NCBI GenBank assembly: GCA_958295905.1 | Contig: OY282382.1 | Span: 868,001 to 932,000, forward strand | Length of the DNA: 64,000 nucleotides | DNA from: an uncultured Vicinamibacterales bacterium | Lineage (GTDB): Bacteria; Acidobacteriota; Vicinamibacteria; Vicinamibacterales; UBA8438 | Direction: 5' to 3' | Part shown: piece after piece, positions 50,949 through 60,434 of the stretch | How the letters are laid out: each line of letters starts with the position of its first letter | Numbering within the stretch: the stretch's first letter is position 1 | Program-made: the position numbers and the translations under genes | The notes under the pieces: model-generated | Told to the model about the DNA's origin: nothing | What the model saw: the letters and a program-made list of their open reading frames with translations, nothing else | The model's database searches: none

Positions 50949-51971
50949 TCAGGGCATCAGGCCCGCGACCCGGGTGCGAATCCGGTAGAGGCCGGTCTGC
51001 GCCGTGATGTAGAGAGTCATGCCGTCGTTGCCGAACGCGGCGTTGGCGGGCTGCTCCCCGGGCCGCACGGTGCCGAGGTGATCCCCCTCGGGGCTGATGA
51101 CCACGATGCCGCCGGGACCGCTCGCCCACAGGTTGCCGGAGGCATCGACCGCGAAGCCGTCGGGCACGCCGCCGTCGGCGCTGTCCGTCAGGTCGAGGAG
51201 CACGCGGCCCTCGCCGAGGCCGAGGTCGCCGTCGACGGGATAGGCGATCCACTGCCGGGCGGCGCCGTCCGAGTTGGCCACGTAGAGGGTGCGCTCGTCG
51301 GGTGAGAGCCCGATGCCGTTGGGCCGGGTCTGGCCGTCGGCGAGGAGGTGGACGGAGCCGTCGGGGTCGAGGCGGTAGACGCCGTTCCAGTCGAGCTCCG
51401 CCGCGTCCGGAGACGCGAGGCCGTACGGCGGGTCGGTGAAAAAGGCCGCGCCGCTCGAGTGGTAGACGATATCGTTCGGGCTGTTCAGGCGCCGGCCCCC
51501 GTAGCGGTCCGCCAGTGTGACCCGGGAGCCGTCGGCCTCGATCCGCGCCAGGCGCCGATTGCCGTGCTCGCACAGGACGACGCGGCCGTCAAGGTCGAGC
51601 GTCAGCCCGTTCGAGCCCCCCTGCCCGCCGGTTTCGAGCTCGGGGAGGAACACCGGGTTGAGGAACACGCTGGTTCCGTCCGCTTCCGACCACCGGTAGA
51701 CCGTATCTCCGGGGATGTCGCTGAAGAGCAGGTGGCCGTCGTTCGCGTCCCCGACCCACACCGGCCCTTCGATGAACTGGAACCCGTCGGCGACGCGCTC
51801 GACCGCCGCATCCGCGGCCAGCAGATCGTCGAGACGCGGATCGAGCCGATCTATCGTTTCTCCTTCGCCGGCCGGCGTCTGCGCCGGTTGAGCGGCCGGC
51901 ACCGGCGCCGCCGCCAGGGCGGCGGCCACCACGGCAATCAGACCGGGACCAATGACCGTTCCTCGCCTCAT
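50949..51971 (-). CDS. Exported SMP-30/gluconolactonase-family protein
   Basis: A 340-residue protein with signal peptide (GLIAVVAAALAAAPVPAAQ). It has a six-bladed SMP-30/gluconolactonase propeller: FIEGPVWVGDANDGHLLFSD, SNGLTLDLDGRVVLCEHGNR, RLNSPNDIVYHSSGAAFFTD, TRPNGIGLSPDERTLYVANS and DGFAVDASGNLWASGPGGI. The metal ligands (Glu after FIE, Asn in SPND, Asp in DGFAVD) are present. Such enzymes hydrolyse lactones of sugars or related compounds. The start ATG at 51969-51971 was chosen because it begins the signal peptide. Confidence 0.9.
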   Translation of the reverse strand: MRRGTVIGPGLIAVVAAALAAAPVPAAQPAQTPAGEGETIDRLDPRLDDLLAADAAVERVADGFQFIEGPVWVGDANDGHLLFSDIPGDTVYRWSEADGTSVFLNPVFLPELETGGQGGSNGLTLDLDGRVVLCEHGNRRLARIEADGSRVTLADRYGGRRLNSPNDIVYHSSGAAFFTDPPYGLASPDAAELDWNGVYRLDPDGSVHLLADGQTRPNGIGLSPDERTLYVANSDGAARQWIAYPVDGDLGLGEGRVLLDLTDSADGGVPDGFAVDASGNLWASGPGGIVVISPEGDHLGTVRPGEQPANAAFGNDGMTLYITAQTGLYRIRTRVAGLMP

Positions 51972-52404
51972 GTCCAGTTCTCCCCCAGCAGCCCATGGCG
52001 AACCCGCGCCGCACCGAGTGCGGCGAAGGTGCCGGCGCCCTCGCCTGACAAGGCGTGAAGAGGACGCCCCCGCCCCGCCCACCCGGCGGCGGCGCCGCTC
52101 GAATGCAGCGGGGATTTTCGCCACGGGCTGCCGGTAGCGTCTCAGTTTGATTAACGCCCCCCTACCGGCGGTGCAGGGTGGCGTCCCACGTCATCGTACC
52201 GCACCGACTGGTGTTCAAGCTCGTAGCGCATCGCCGAGTCCTTGAACGGAATCCGGCTGTATGTGGGCTCCAGCCATCCGCAGTCAGGGCCGTGCCCTCC
52301 GTTATTCGGCGGCGGCCCGGTGTCGGGCCGACACAGCGAACGAGTAGCAGTCGCACGCTATCACAACTTGACCGGTCAAGTCGTGGCGCGATACGCTGTT
52401 TCAC
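51972..52404. other. Intergenic region with palindrome
   Basis: 433 bp between the SMP-30 start and a possible small gene. Only the palindrome at 52367-52380 stands out. Confidence 0.4.
52367..52380. promoter_or_regulatory. 14-bp perfect palindrome (operator candidate)
   Basis: CTTGACCGGTCAAG is fully self-complementary and lies 24 bp before a possible small ORF. Its TTGACC half could overlap a -35 box. Confidence 0.4.
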
Positions 52405-52566
52405 ATGTTGGACGCGAGCATCGTCGAACTGCTCACACTCGCGGTCGCGCTGTACGGTGCGGCTGGCGTTCACCGCTTGCAGCGTCGATTCGACGAGTTG
52501 GCCGGCAAGGTGAACACCCTCGAGCAGGGCCACCACGCGCACGTCAACGCACCCGGGCTGCACTGA
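52405..52566 (+). CDS. Possible small membrane/coiled-coil protein
   Basis: A 53-codon frame: MLDASIVELLTLAVALYGAA forms a hydrophobic helix, then HRLQRRFDELAGKVNTLEQG looks like a short coiled coil. The layout resembles the 82-residue protein at 14559-14807, though without clear sequence identity. There is no ribosome binding site. The stop falls 7 bp before a family A repeat. Confidence 0.35.
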   Translation: MLDASIVELLTLAVALYGAAGVHRLQRRFDELAGKVNTLEQGHHAHVNAPGLH

Positions 52567-52573
52567 CAGGACC

Positions 52574-52732
52574 ATTCCACGCTCCGCCACAGCCGTGCGC
52601 AGGCAGAATCGCGGCGGGTCCTGGGGTTCCGGACGTGCGGAATCGTGGGTCTCACGCGGTGCCGACCGGTCGGCAAGACGGTGGCGACCCCTCGAATCGG
52701 GGGCGAGCCGTCACGCGCAGTCAGCGAGGGAT
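52574..52732 (+). repeat. MITE-like element, family A, copy 3
   Basis: 159 bp with ends ATTCCACGCT and AGCGAGGGAT (one change each from the other copies). Internal blocks match copy 2 and the complement of copy 1. Confidence 0.8.
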
Positions 52733-52868
52733 GCCCCTGGCTGCACTGATGCCGAAGAACGCGGTCGCGCTAGGAGTCTGCGCCACAGGAAGGTCGCGGA
52801 ACCCGGCGGTCTGCGTCGTGACGCTCGTCGTCAAGGCGTATGCCGCCGGCCGACGAGCGGGTGATTCC
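52733..52868. other. Gap before the octahaem cytochrome 3' end
   Basis: 136 bp containing a family C-type end GAGTCTGCGCCACAGG near 52768. No gene. Confidence 0.35.
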
Positions 52869-55319
52869 TCACCGCCGGCTCCGGCGTGCCCCGATCTGGA
52901 TCTCGTTCAGCAGGCGTTGCGGCCCCGGGGCGGTGGGAACCAGCCGCACGAGGGCCGAGGCGAACTCGCCCGCTTCGTCCCACCGCTGTTGATCCATCAA
53001 CAGTCGGGCGAGGGCGAGCACGACGTCGGGGTCGCGGTCATCGCGCCGACGGGCGGCGCGCAGCGCCGCCTCGGCCTGGTCGAGGCGCCCCGCCTGCTGG
53101 AGGGCGAGTCCGTAGTTGTAGTGCACGCGGGCGCGGGCGGTGGGGACGGCGGCGCGGGCGAGGCTCTCGACCGCCTCTGCGAGACGTCCCTCCTCGGCGA
53201 GGAGCAGACCGAGGGAGTAGTGAAGCTCGGTCTCGTCGGGGGCGTAGTCGATCCCCTGCCGCAGCACGGTCTCCGCCTCGGGGTTGCGCTCCAGCGCGTT
53301 GAGGAGGTTGGCGAGATTGAACCGGGCCGGCGTGAACCGGGGGTCGAGGGCGAGCGCCGCGCGGTACTCGGCCTCCGCCTCGTGCCGCGCGCCCTGACGC
53401 TGGCGCACGACCCCGCGGCCGAGGCGGGCCGGCGCCATGTCCGCGACCCCGGTCTGGACGTCCAGGAACTCGGCGGCGGCGGCGGCGAGCGCCCCGCCGG
53501 CCGCGGCGCCATCGCCGCTCCACGCTTCGGCCAGGACCCGCGCGGCTTCCACGCGCACCGCCCGGAGGGGGTCGGCCAGCAGCGGATCGAGGACCGCGCG
53601 CCGGGTCGGGAGGGGCAAGGGCTCGAGGCCGCCCACCGCGGTCGCGCGCACCAGGGGGTCCGGGTCGTTCAGCGCGTCGCGGGCCGCGTTGATGCCGGTC
53701 TGGCCGAGCGGCCGCAGCAGGTCGAGGGCGGTGGCGCGCACGATGGCGGGCTGGTCCGGGTCGGCGGCGAGCGCGGCGAGGTCCGGCGCGGCGGCCCTGT
53801 CGCCGGTGCGCCCGGCGGCCAGGGTCCGGGCGAAGTGGGTCGGCGGCGGGGCGCCGGACCAGCCGGCGACCGCCGCCGCCGCCCACGCGTCGCCGCGGTC
53901 CTCGTGGCAACCGGTGCAGGGGTTGGGGGAGCCCAGGGCCTCCGACAGATCGGGCCGCGGCACGCGGAAGCTGTGGTCGCGGCGCGGGTCGACCTGCATG
54001 TAGGTCCGATCCGGCATGTGGCAGTTGACGCACTGCGCGCCCGGCGAGCCCGTCTCGTGGTGGTGATGCGCGGGCGTGTCGTAGCGGCCCGGCGCGGGCA
54101 TCGGGAACCGTTCGACCGGGCGCTCCCGATGGCACTGCGTGCACACCGCGTTGCCGCCCGCCCGAAGGCGCAGGCGGTGCGGGTCGTGACAGTTCGTGCA
54201 GCGCACCCCGGCCGCATGCATCCGGCTCTGGACGAAGGAGCCGTAGACGTAGACCTCGTCCAGAATCTGACCGTCGGGGTGGTAGAGGCCCTCTACCAGC
54301 CGCGCCGGCAGGAAGTCGTCGAGCAGCGGCCCCCCGTGCGCGGCCACCGGCGTCAGCGCTTCGCGGCGCGCGTGGCAGGGGGCGCACGCCTCGAGCTCCG
54401 GCGAGGGGTCGTCGATCGAGAACGGCGCGACGAGGCCCCACCCGCCGGATGGGGCGGCTCCTCCGTCCGCGGCGGCGCCGGCCAGCGCCACATGCCGCTC
54501 TCCGGGGCCGTGACAGGCCTGGCAGCCGACGTCGATCTCGGCCCAGGTCGTCTCGTAGGTGTCCGATTCGGCGTCGTAGCGTTTCCGCAGATCGGTCGAG
54601 TGGCAGGCGGCGCACTGCAGGTTCCACGTCTGGTGGCGGCCGGTCCAGTGCAGCGGGTCGTCCGGCTCGATCCGCTCGTCGGGGTAGAGATGGAACCAGC
54701 CGTTCCGCGCCGTATCCCACGCAATCGGCAGGCTCTGCAGGCGCCCGCCGGGGAACGGGGCCAGATACTGCTGCAGCGGCTCGACGCCCAGGGTGTGGGT
54801 CAGCTCGAAATCGGCCGGCGCGCCGTCCGGGCCTTCGGTGTTCACGAAGAAGCGGTCGCCGCGTCGAAAGAACCGGGAGGTGACGCCGTGATGCGTGAAG
54901 GCGGCGTCGTCGAAATCGCCCAGGACCGTATCGGGCGTCGCCTCCTGCATGGCGAGATCGTGATGCGAGCCGGTCCAGGCGTCGAACTGCGGCCGGTGAC
55001 AGCCGGAGCAGTCGGCGTCCGCCACGTACGCCACGCCGGAGGCATCGACGCCGCGCGACAGCCTCGGCCCGTCGCCGGCCGGTGGGGCGCAGGCGGTGGC
55101 GAGGGCTGCCGCCACCGCCGCCGGGGCCAGGAGCTGGCGCCGTAGCAGTCTCGCGCCGGCGAAACTCCCTGCGCGGCCGCAAGGTCGCGCAGGCACCCCT
55201 TGTCGGCAAGAGGCCCTGCCGCGTTTCCCGGTGCTGCGCGGGTTTCCACGAACGTCTGCCGACGCCCGGCCAACCCGCGCCATGCGGCGGGGGACGCCCC
55301 CGGCACGAAGACTCCCCAT
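52869..55319 (-). CDS. Octahaem c-type cytochrome fused to HEAT and TPR repeats
   Basis: Eight haem sites in order: CSGCH, CAACH, CQACH, CAPCH, CTNCH, CTQCH, CVNCH, CTGCH (about residues 105-480). HEAT-like segments follow (LLRPLGQTGINAARDALNDP, DPLLADPLRAVRVEAARVLA), then at least four TPR units ending at the C-terminus (AEAEYRAALALDPRFTPARF, AETVLRQGIDYAPDETELHY). The hydrophobic segment LLAPAAVAAALATAC gives a lipoprotein signal, so the real start may be the GTG at 55196, not the far upstream ATG (55319). The layout resembles cytochrome c554/nitrite-reductase-like multihaem proteins with TPR tails found in Acidobacteria and Planctomycetes. A role in extracellular or periplasmic electron transfer is likely; the substrate is unknown. 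Confidence 0.85.
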   Translation of the reverse strand: MGSLRAGGVPRRMARVGRASADVRGNPRSTGKRGRASCRQGVPARPCGRAGSFAGARLLRRQLLAPAAVAAALATACAPPAGDGPRLSRGVDASGVAYVADADCSGCHRPQFDAWTGSHHDLAMQEATPDTVLGDFDDAAFTHHGVTSRFFRRGDRFFVNTEGPDGAPADFELTHTLGVEPLQQYLAPFPGGRLQSLPIAWDTARNGWFHLYPDERIEPDDPLHWTGRHQTWNLQCAACHSTDLRKRYDAESDTYETTWAEIDVGCQACHGPGERHVALAGAAADGGAAPSGGWGLVAPFSIDDPSPELEACAPCHARREALTPVAAHGGPLLDDFLPARLVEGLYHPDGQILDEVYVYGSFVQSRMHAAGVRCTNCHDPHRLRLRAGGNAVCTQCHRERPVERFPMPAPGRYDTPAHHHHETGSPGAQCVNCHMPDRTYMQVDPRRDHSFRVPRPDLSEALGSPNPCTGCHEDRGDAWAAAAVAGWSGAPPPTHFARTLAAGRTGDRAAAPDLAALAADPDQPAIVRATALDLLRPLGQTGINAARDALNDPDPLVRATAVGGLEPLPLPTRRAVLDPLLADPLRAVRVEAARVLAEAWSGDGAAAGGALAAAAAEFLDVQTGVADMAPARLGRGVVRQRQGARHEAEAEYRAALALDPRFTPARFNLANLLNALERNPEAETVLRQGIDYAPDETELHYSLGLLLAEEGRLAEAVESLARAAVPTARARVHYNYGLALQQAGRLDQAEAALRAARRRDDRDPDVVLALARLLMDQQRWDEAGEFASALVRLVPTAPGPQRLLNEIQIGARRSRR

Positions 55320-55352
55320 CGGGACGGCCCTGCAGGTTGCGATGCAACCGTG

Positions 55353-56093
55353 TCAGTTGATCGTCTGCAGCTGGTTGAAGACGCGCAGCACGCCGTTCGT
55401 CTGGCGGACGATGCGTTCGAGTTCCCGGCGCTCGATCTCGCCTTGCACGTACCCGACGAGGGTGACGACCCCGCGTTCGACGATGAGGTGAAACGGCGGG
55501 TTCGGCTGCGACGCGAACCGCTGGAAGTGCGAGCTGCTGAACACCTGTCGTGCGATGCTGGTTCGCAGGCGGTTGTCCCCGGTCGACGGGGTCATCAGCA
55601 CAATCTGATTCTGTACTTCCTGGACCCCTCTGATCTTGGCCACCCGCTCGAAGATCTCGGCTGCCTTGTCACGGTCGCCGGTCACCCGACCCATCAGGGT
55701 CACCACCCCGTTGTCGATGCGCCCGTCGAGATAGTCGAACACGGTGTAGTACGGATAGCGCATCACCGCCCGGGAGACATCCTCCACCAAGTTCTCGTCG
55801 CTCTCCGCCGTCGGCAGCCTGATCTCGCTGACCACCGTCTCGACCCCGTCGACGTCCAGCGCCCGCCGTATCGCTTCGCTCTTCAGCCAGAACGTGTCGA
55901 GTCGCCCGGCCAGCGTGACCTCGCCCCCCGCGGCCGTGACCTCGAGCCGCCGGAGTCCGCGGTCGCGGCGAAGCGCGTCCCGTACCTCCTGCTCGAGCCG
56001 GCTCGACGTTTGCGCCGCGGCCGGTGCGGCCTCGGTCAGGAGCCCGCCCAGGACCAGCAGGGCGCATACCGTGACAGGCAGATGACGGCGCAT
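55353..56093 (-). CDS. Exported protein with three BON domains
   Basis: A 246-residue protein with signal peptide (VCALLVLGGLLTEAAPAAAQ), then three BON domains (about 32-95, 100-170, 175-246). Each has the characteristic glycine-centred strand (GGEVTLAGRLDTFW, NGVVTLMGRVTGD, RGVVTLVGYVQGE) and a closing VxxVxNxI/L motif (VQEVQNQIVLM, VLRVFNQLQTIN). BON domains bind phospholipid or other envelope ligands, as in OsmY. A GGAGA site 6 bases before the ATG supports the start. Confidence 0.88.
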   Translation of the reverse strand: MRRHLPVTVCALLVLGGLLTEAAPAAAQTSSRLEQEVRDALRRDRGLRRLEVTAAGGEVTLAGRLDTFWLKSEAIRRALDVDGVETVVSEIRLPTAESDENLVEDVSRAVMRYPYYTVFDYLDGRIDNGVVTLMGRVTGDRDKAAEIFERVAKIRGVQEVQNQIVLMTPSTGDNRLRTSIARQVFSSSHFQRFASQPNPPFHLIVERGVVTLVGYVQGEIERRELERIVRQTNGVLRVFNQLQTIN

Positions 56094-56186
56094 GCAGGTC
56101 TCCTTCCGGGCCGGAGAGCCCGGTGCGGCGACGGCGACCCCGCTGCGGGGCGGCCCGCCGCCGCGCCGGATCGTGTTCCGGCGTTC

Positions 56187-57491
56187 CTACACCCCCGGAA
56201 CCGCGTTGCCCGCGATGTACACCGACTCGAGGGTGTGCGTGTTGCCGATGTCGTCCAGCGGGTTGGCGCCGAGCACGAGAAAGTCGCCCCACTTGCCGGC
56301 CTCGATCGACCCGAGGTCGGCGTCGACCTCCATGCAGCGCGCGGCATCGGACGTGGATGCGACAATCGCCTGCATCGGCGACAACCCCGCTTCGACCATG
56401 AGCGCCAGCTCGCCGTGCTCGAAATAGCCCTGGAACCGGGCCGCGGGGCCGGTGTCGGTCCCCATGGCGATGGGGATGCCGGCGTCCGACAGCGCCTTCA
56501 GGTTCTGCTTGGCCACTTCGAGCTGCGCCTTGTAGGTCTGGGCGCTGCTGCGGTTCTGGATGCTCTCCTGATAGTCCGGATCCTCGAGCGCGGCCACGAC
56601 CTCCGGGTCCGCCTCTTTCAGGAAGAACGGATCGTCGAACCACTCGGGCCGCGACTCGTAGACGTAGGTCGAGACCTCGCGCATGAGGGTCGGGCAGTAG
56701 CAGACCCCGCTCCCGCGGAGCTGGGCGATCAGCTCGTCGTCGACGGCGGCGTCGCGCACGCTGTGCGCGAGCAGGTCGGCACCGGCCTCGAGCAGCCCCT
56801 TGGCGTCTTCCAGGTAGTAGAGATGCGCGGCCAGCCGCAGGCCCCGCTCGTGCGCGGTGTCGATGACCGCCTGGTAGGCCTCCGGCGTCATCTTGGCGCT
56901 CGCGCCGAGGTTGTCGTCGACCCGGATCTTGAGGATGTCCGCGCCGAGCTCGATCGCCGCGTTGGCCTGCTCCACCGCCTCTTCCGGCGTCGGCCCGGTG
57001 GGGATGTTCCCGGAGACGTAGAGGCGGGCCTGGTTCAGGTCGGGATTGTCCCGTTGCCGGTCGCGCACCGCGACGCCCGCGGGCCCGTCGCCGCCGAGGC
57101 TGAAGACGGTGGTGACGCCATAGCGCGCGTAGAGACCCAGCTGGCTCTCGACGTGCTCCTCGGTGTAGAAGGAGGGATCGGCCTCCAAGCCCCGCACGTT
57201 GTTGACGTGTCCGTGGGCGTTGACGAGACCGGGCATGAGGGTCCGGCCGCTCAAGTCGATCTGCTCGGCATCCGGCGGCACCTCGACGGCGTCGCCGGCC
57301 CCGACCGCTTCGATGCGGCCGTCACGAACCACCAGCACGCCGCTCTCGATGGCCGGGGACCCCGTGCCGTCGATGATCCGGGCTCCCACGAACGCCCGCA
57401 GCCCCGGCGTCATCTCGACCGGCGCTTCGCCGCATCCGGCGGCGGCCACGACTCCCAACCCCAACAGGACGGCAAGACTTCTGGCGTGCAT
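56187..57491 (-). CDS. Lipoprotein amidohydrolase
   Basis: A 434-residue metal-dependent hydrolase. Lipoprotein signal VAAAGCGEA. Amidohydrolase hallmarks: VGARIIDGTG, DLSGRTLMPGLVNAHGHVNN (first metal His pair), LAAHLYYLEDAKGLLEAGAD and LLAHSVRDAAVDDEL (later metal His), IAMGTDTGPAARFQG (metal Asp), and GKWGDFLVLGANPLDDI at the end. Related enzymes include imidazolonepropionase-like and prolidase-like peptidases; the substrate is unknown. The start has AGAGGGA just upstream. Confidence 0.9.
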   Translation of the reverse strand: MHARSLAVLLGLGVVAAAGCGEAPVEMTPGLRAFVGARIIDGTGSPAIESGVLVVRDGRIEAVGAGDAVEVPPDAEQIDLSGRTLMPGLVNAHGHVNNVRGLEADPSFYTEEHVESQLGLYARYGVTTVFSLGGDGPAGVAVRDRQRDNPDLNQARLYVSGNIPTGPTPEEAVEQANAAIELGADILKIRVDDNLGASAKMTPEAYQAVIDTAHERGLRLAAHLYYLEDAKGLLEAGADLLAHSVRDAAVDDELIAQLRGSGVCYCPTLMREVSTYVYESRPEWFDDPFFLKEADPEVVAALEDPDYQESIQNRSSAQTYKAQLEVAKQNLKALSDAGIPIAMGTDTGPAARFQGYFEHGELALMVEAGLSPMQAIVASTSDAARCMEVDADLGSIEAGKWGDFLVLGANPLDDIGNTHTLESVYIAGNAVPGV

Positions 57492-57554
57492 TCCCTCTTC
57501 TCCTCCGCAAGCATCCGTTCGGGCGTCCCGGTCTGCCGGGCGCCGGGCGCAAGG

Positions 57555-60281
57555 TCAGTCGAGGACCGGTTCCGAGCCCATCTGCTCGAGGACGGTCCCC
57601 AATTGCTCGATTTCCTCGCCGTACTGGGCCCAGTCGCCGTCGCGCTGCGCCTGCAGGGCGCGACGGTAGTGGTCGGCCGCCTGCGAGACGAGCGGGCCGG
57701 TCGGTGCGGTCTGCGCATCCGGCGCCCGTTGCGGCGACGCGGCGTCGGCGATCTGCGCCCCGGCGGCGATCGTCCTCGACGGCGACCCGGCTCCGGACCC
57801 CGAACCCGATCCGAAGAGGCGGTTCAGGGCGCGGTCGAGCGTCTCTTCCATCACGATCTCGTTCTGGTAGGCGACGATGACCTGCTTCAGTTCGGGGATC
57901 CGCCCGCCGGACGCCCGCAGATACAGGGGGCGTACGTACAGCAGGGCCTCTTCGATGGGAATGACCAGCAGCGTGCCCTGTATGACCTCCGACCCCTGCT
58001 GGTTCCAGAGGGTCAACTGCGGCGAGATGTCCTGATCCTGGTTGATCCGCGCCACGATTTGGCTCGGCCCGAAAACCACCTTCTGCTTCGGGAACTGGAA
58101 CACCAGAATCTTGCCGTACTGCTCGCCGTCGCTGCGCGCCACCATCCAGGCCGCCAAGTTGTTCTTGCCGCGCGGCGTGAACGGCAGCATCTGGATGAAC
58201 TCCGCGCGCGGCTCGCCCGGGAGGCGCATCATCGCGTAGTAGGGCTGCATCTGCTCGTTGTCGATGACCGGCACCTCCCACTGGTCTTCCCGGTTGTAGA
58301 AGACCGCGGGGTTGGTCATGTGAAACGTCGAGTAGATGGACGTCTGCAGCGAGAACAGCCCTTCCGGATAGCGGATGTGCCGCCGCAGATCCTCCGGCAT
58401 CGCATCGAGGGGCTGGAGAAAGGCGGGGAAGATGGCCTCGAGCGTCCGCGCGATCGGGTCGTCGGGTTCGGCCAGGTAGAACGTCGTCGTGCCGTCGTAC
58501 GCGTCGATCACGATCTTGACGGCGTTGCGGATGTAGTTGATCCGGTTGGAAGCCGGCGAGGCATAGGGATACCGGCCGCTGGTGGTGTAGGCATCCACCA
58601 TCCACACCAGCCGGCCCTCCGAGATCACCAGGTACGGGTCGGTGTCGTAGCGGAGGAACGGCGCGATGGTGGTGACCCGTTCGAGAATGTTGCGGTGGTA
58701 GAGGATTCGGCTGTCGTCCGTCAACTGGCTGCTCACCAGGATTTCGTAGGCGCGGAACCGCACCGCGAACAACAGCCGGCGCAGCAGCGACGGCATCGCC
58801 ACCCCGCCGGACCCGTCGTAGCGGGTCGACACGTTGTCGTCGCCTTCCGGGTAGTGGAACTCGTCGGTGCCGGTGTTCACGATGACGTAATCGTTCGACA
58901 GCTCGCCGAAGTAGATGCTCGGCTGCTCCACCTCGAGGTCCACCGAGGAGGTCGGCGGCAGATCCTGAATGAACAGGACCGGCAGCCCTTCCTGCGTGAC
59001 CTGGTTGACCGGACCCAACGCCACGCCGAACCCGTGGGTGTACTGCAGCCGTTCGTTGATCCAGGACCGGTTGGGCAGGTTGTCCGAGTTCAGCTCCCGG
59101 CTCGACAGCATGATCTGCCGGTACTCGCCGTCGATGAAGTAGCGGTCGTTGTCGACCGACGCGAAGTCGTAGTACGTGCGGATTTCCTGGATCTGTCCGA
59201 ACGTGTCGAGCAGAGGCTCGTGGTCCCAGAGCCGCACGTTGTTGATGGTGTCGGTATTGTTCTCGATGTCCGCCAGGGTCAGGGTGGCGTCGCCGGAGAC
59301 CTCCCGTTCCTCGACGCTGTCGAGCCCGAACGCCTGTCGGGTGGCCGCGATGTTGTGGGTCAGATACGGGGCCTCCCGCTGCTGCTCGTCCGGCGTCACC
59401 ACGAGACGCTGCAGGGCGAACGCCCCGACGTTCCCTCCCACCGAGATCAGGGCGTAGAGGCCGATGGCGGCCATCAACGGCCGGTTCCGCGGCGTCAGCG
59501 CCGAGATGGCGCTGAGGCCGGCGGCCACGAGCGCGGCGATCAGCAGCGCCTTGAAGACCGGTACCCGCAAGGCGACATCGACGTACGAGGCGCCGTGGAC
59601 GGTGCCGGACGGGGTGGTGAGAACCCGCGGAACATCCAGGTACGCGCCCCAGGCGAGCAGTACGAACAGGCCCGCGATCATCAGGCCGAGGTGGCGCCGC
59701 GCGCCGTCGCCCACGATCGGCCCGCGCGCCGGGTCGATGGCCAACTCGTTCGAAATGACGTACAGGACCGCCGACCCGATGAGCGAGAGCATGACCACGG
59801 CCAGCGCGAGATACCGGACGAGGTCCATGAACGGGAGGGCGAAGATGTAGAAGCTGATGTCGCGGCCGAACAGCGGATCCGTCTGCTCGAACGGTACGGC
59901 GTTCTGGAACTGCAGCCACGTGAGCCATTCGTTCGAGGCGAAGGCGCCCAGGAACAGAGCCATCAGCGCCGCGACCCCGGTGCCCAGCCGCAGCAACTGC
60001 TGCGGTGTCAGCACCACCGGTTGAATGTCGCCGTTTCCGGGAAACAGGGTGTAGGGCTGCTGGAACCGCCGGAGGGCCAGGCGGAAGTTGAGGGCCAGAC
60101 CGGCGAACGCCAGCAGGAACACCACCGCGCCCAACGCCACCTTGGTGCTCAGGGTGAGCAGGAAGATGCCGGTGTACTCCACTTCATTGAACCAGAACCA
60201 CTCGGTGAGCAGATCCAGCGCAGACGGCACCACCATGAACGCGGACAGGAGAACGAGCAAGAAGACGAGTCTCGCTGGCAT
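57555..60281 (-). CDS. UPF0182 family large membrane protein
   Basis: A 908-residue protein with seven predicted transmembrane segments in the first 330 residues (for example LVFLLVLLSAFMVVPSALDL and VALGAVVFLLAFAGLALNF). A large extracytoplasmic domain follows, with family-typical segments RQAFGLDSVEER, NVRLWDHEPLLDTFGQIQEI, NDYVIVNTGTDEFHYP, RFRAYEILVSSQLTDDSRIL and MWMVDAYTTSGRYPYA-like sequence. The family occurs in actinobacteria, cyanobacteria, Acidobacteria and others, and has no assigned function. Confidence 0.92.
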   Translation of the reverse strand: MPARLVFLLVLLSAFMVVPSALDLLTEWFWFNEVEYTGIFLLTLSTKVALGAVVFLLAFAGLALNFRLALRRFQQPYTLFPGNGDIQPVVLTPQQLLRLGTGVAALMALFLGAFASNEWLTWLQFQNAVPFEQTDPLFGRDISFYIFALPFMDLVRYLALAVVMLSLIGSAVLYVISNELAIDPARGPIVGDGARRHLGLMIAGLFVLLAWGAYLDVPRVLTTPSGTVHGASYVDVALRVPVFKALLIAALVAAGLSAISALTPRNRPLMAAIGLYALISVGGNVGAFALQRLVVTPDEQQREAPYLTHNIAATRQAFGLDSVEEREVSGDATLTLADIENNTDTINNVRLWDHEPLLDTFGQIQEIRTYYDFASVDNDRYFIDGEYRQIMLSSRELNSDNLPNRSWINERLQYTHGFGVALGPVNQVTQEGLPVLFIQDLPPTSSVDLEVEQPSIYFGELSNDYVIVNTGTDEFHYPEGDDNVSTRYDGSGGVAMPSLLRRLLFAVRFRAYEILVSSQLTDDSRILYHRNILERVTTIAPFLRYDTDPYLVISEGRLVWMVDAYTTSGRYPYASPASNRINYIRNAVKIVIDAYDGTTTFYLAEPDDPIARTLEAIFPAFLQPLDAMPEDLRRHIRYPEGLFSLQTSIYSTFHMTNPAVFYNREDQWEVPVIDNEQMQPYYAMMRLPGEPRAEFIQMLPFTPRGKNNLAAWMVARSDGEQYGKILVFQFPKQKVVFGPSQIVARINQDQDISPQLTLWNQQGSEVIQGTLLVIPIEEALLYVRPLYLRASGGRIPELKQVIVAYQNEIVMEETLDRALNRLFGSGSGSGAGSPSRTIAAGAQIADAASPQRAPDAQTAPTGPLVSQAADHYRRALQAQRDGDWAQYGEEIEQLGTVLEQMGSEPVLD

Positions 60282-60434
60282 TCTGAAAGCCTTTTGCAGC
60301 AGGTTGCGGTCGCCGACTACCGCAACATTAACATGAACTCTACGGAAACAGGACGGTCGGGCGGCATTCGGGTGCGGCGGGGTTGCGGCCGGCGCGGGGC
60401 CGGGGCGGAAGCCCTCTGTCGGGGCGGACCGCGG

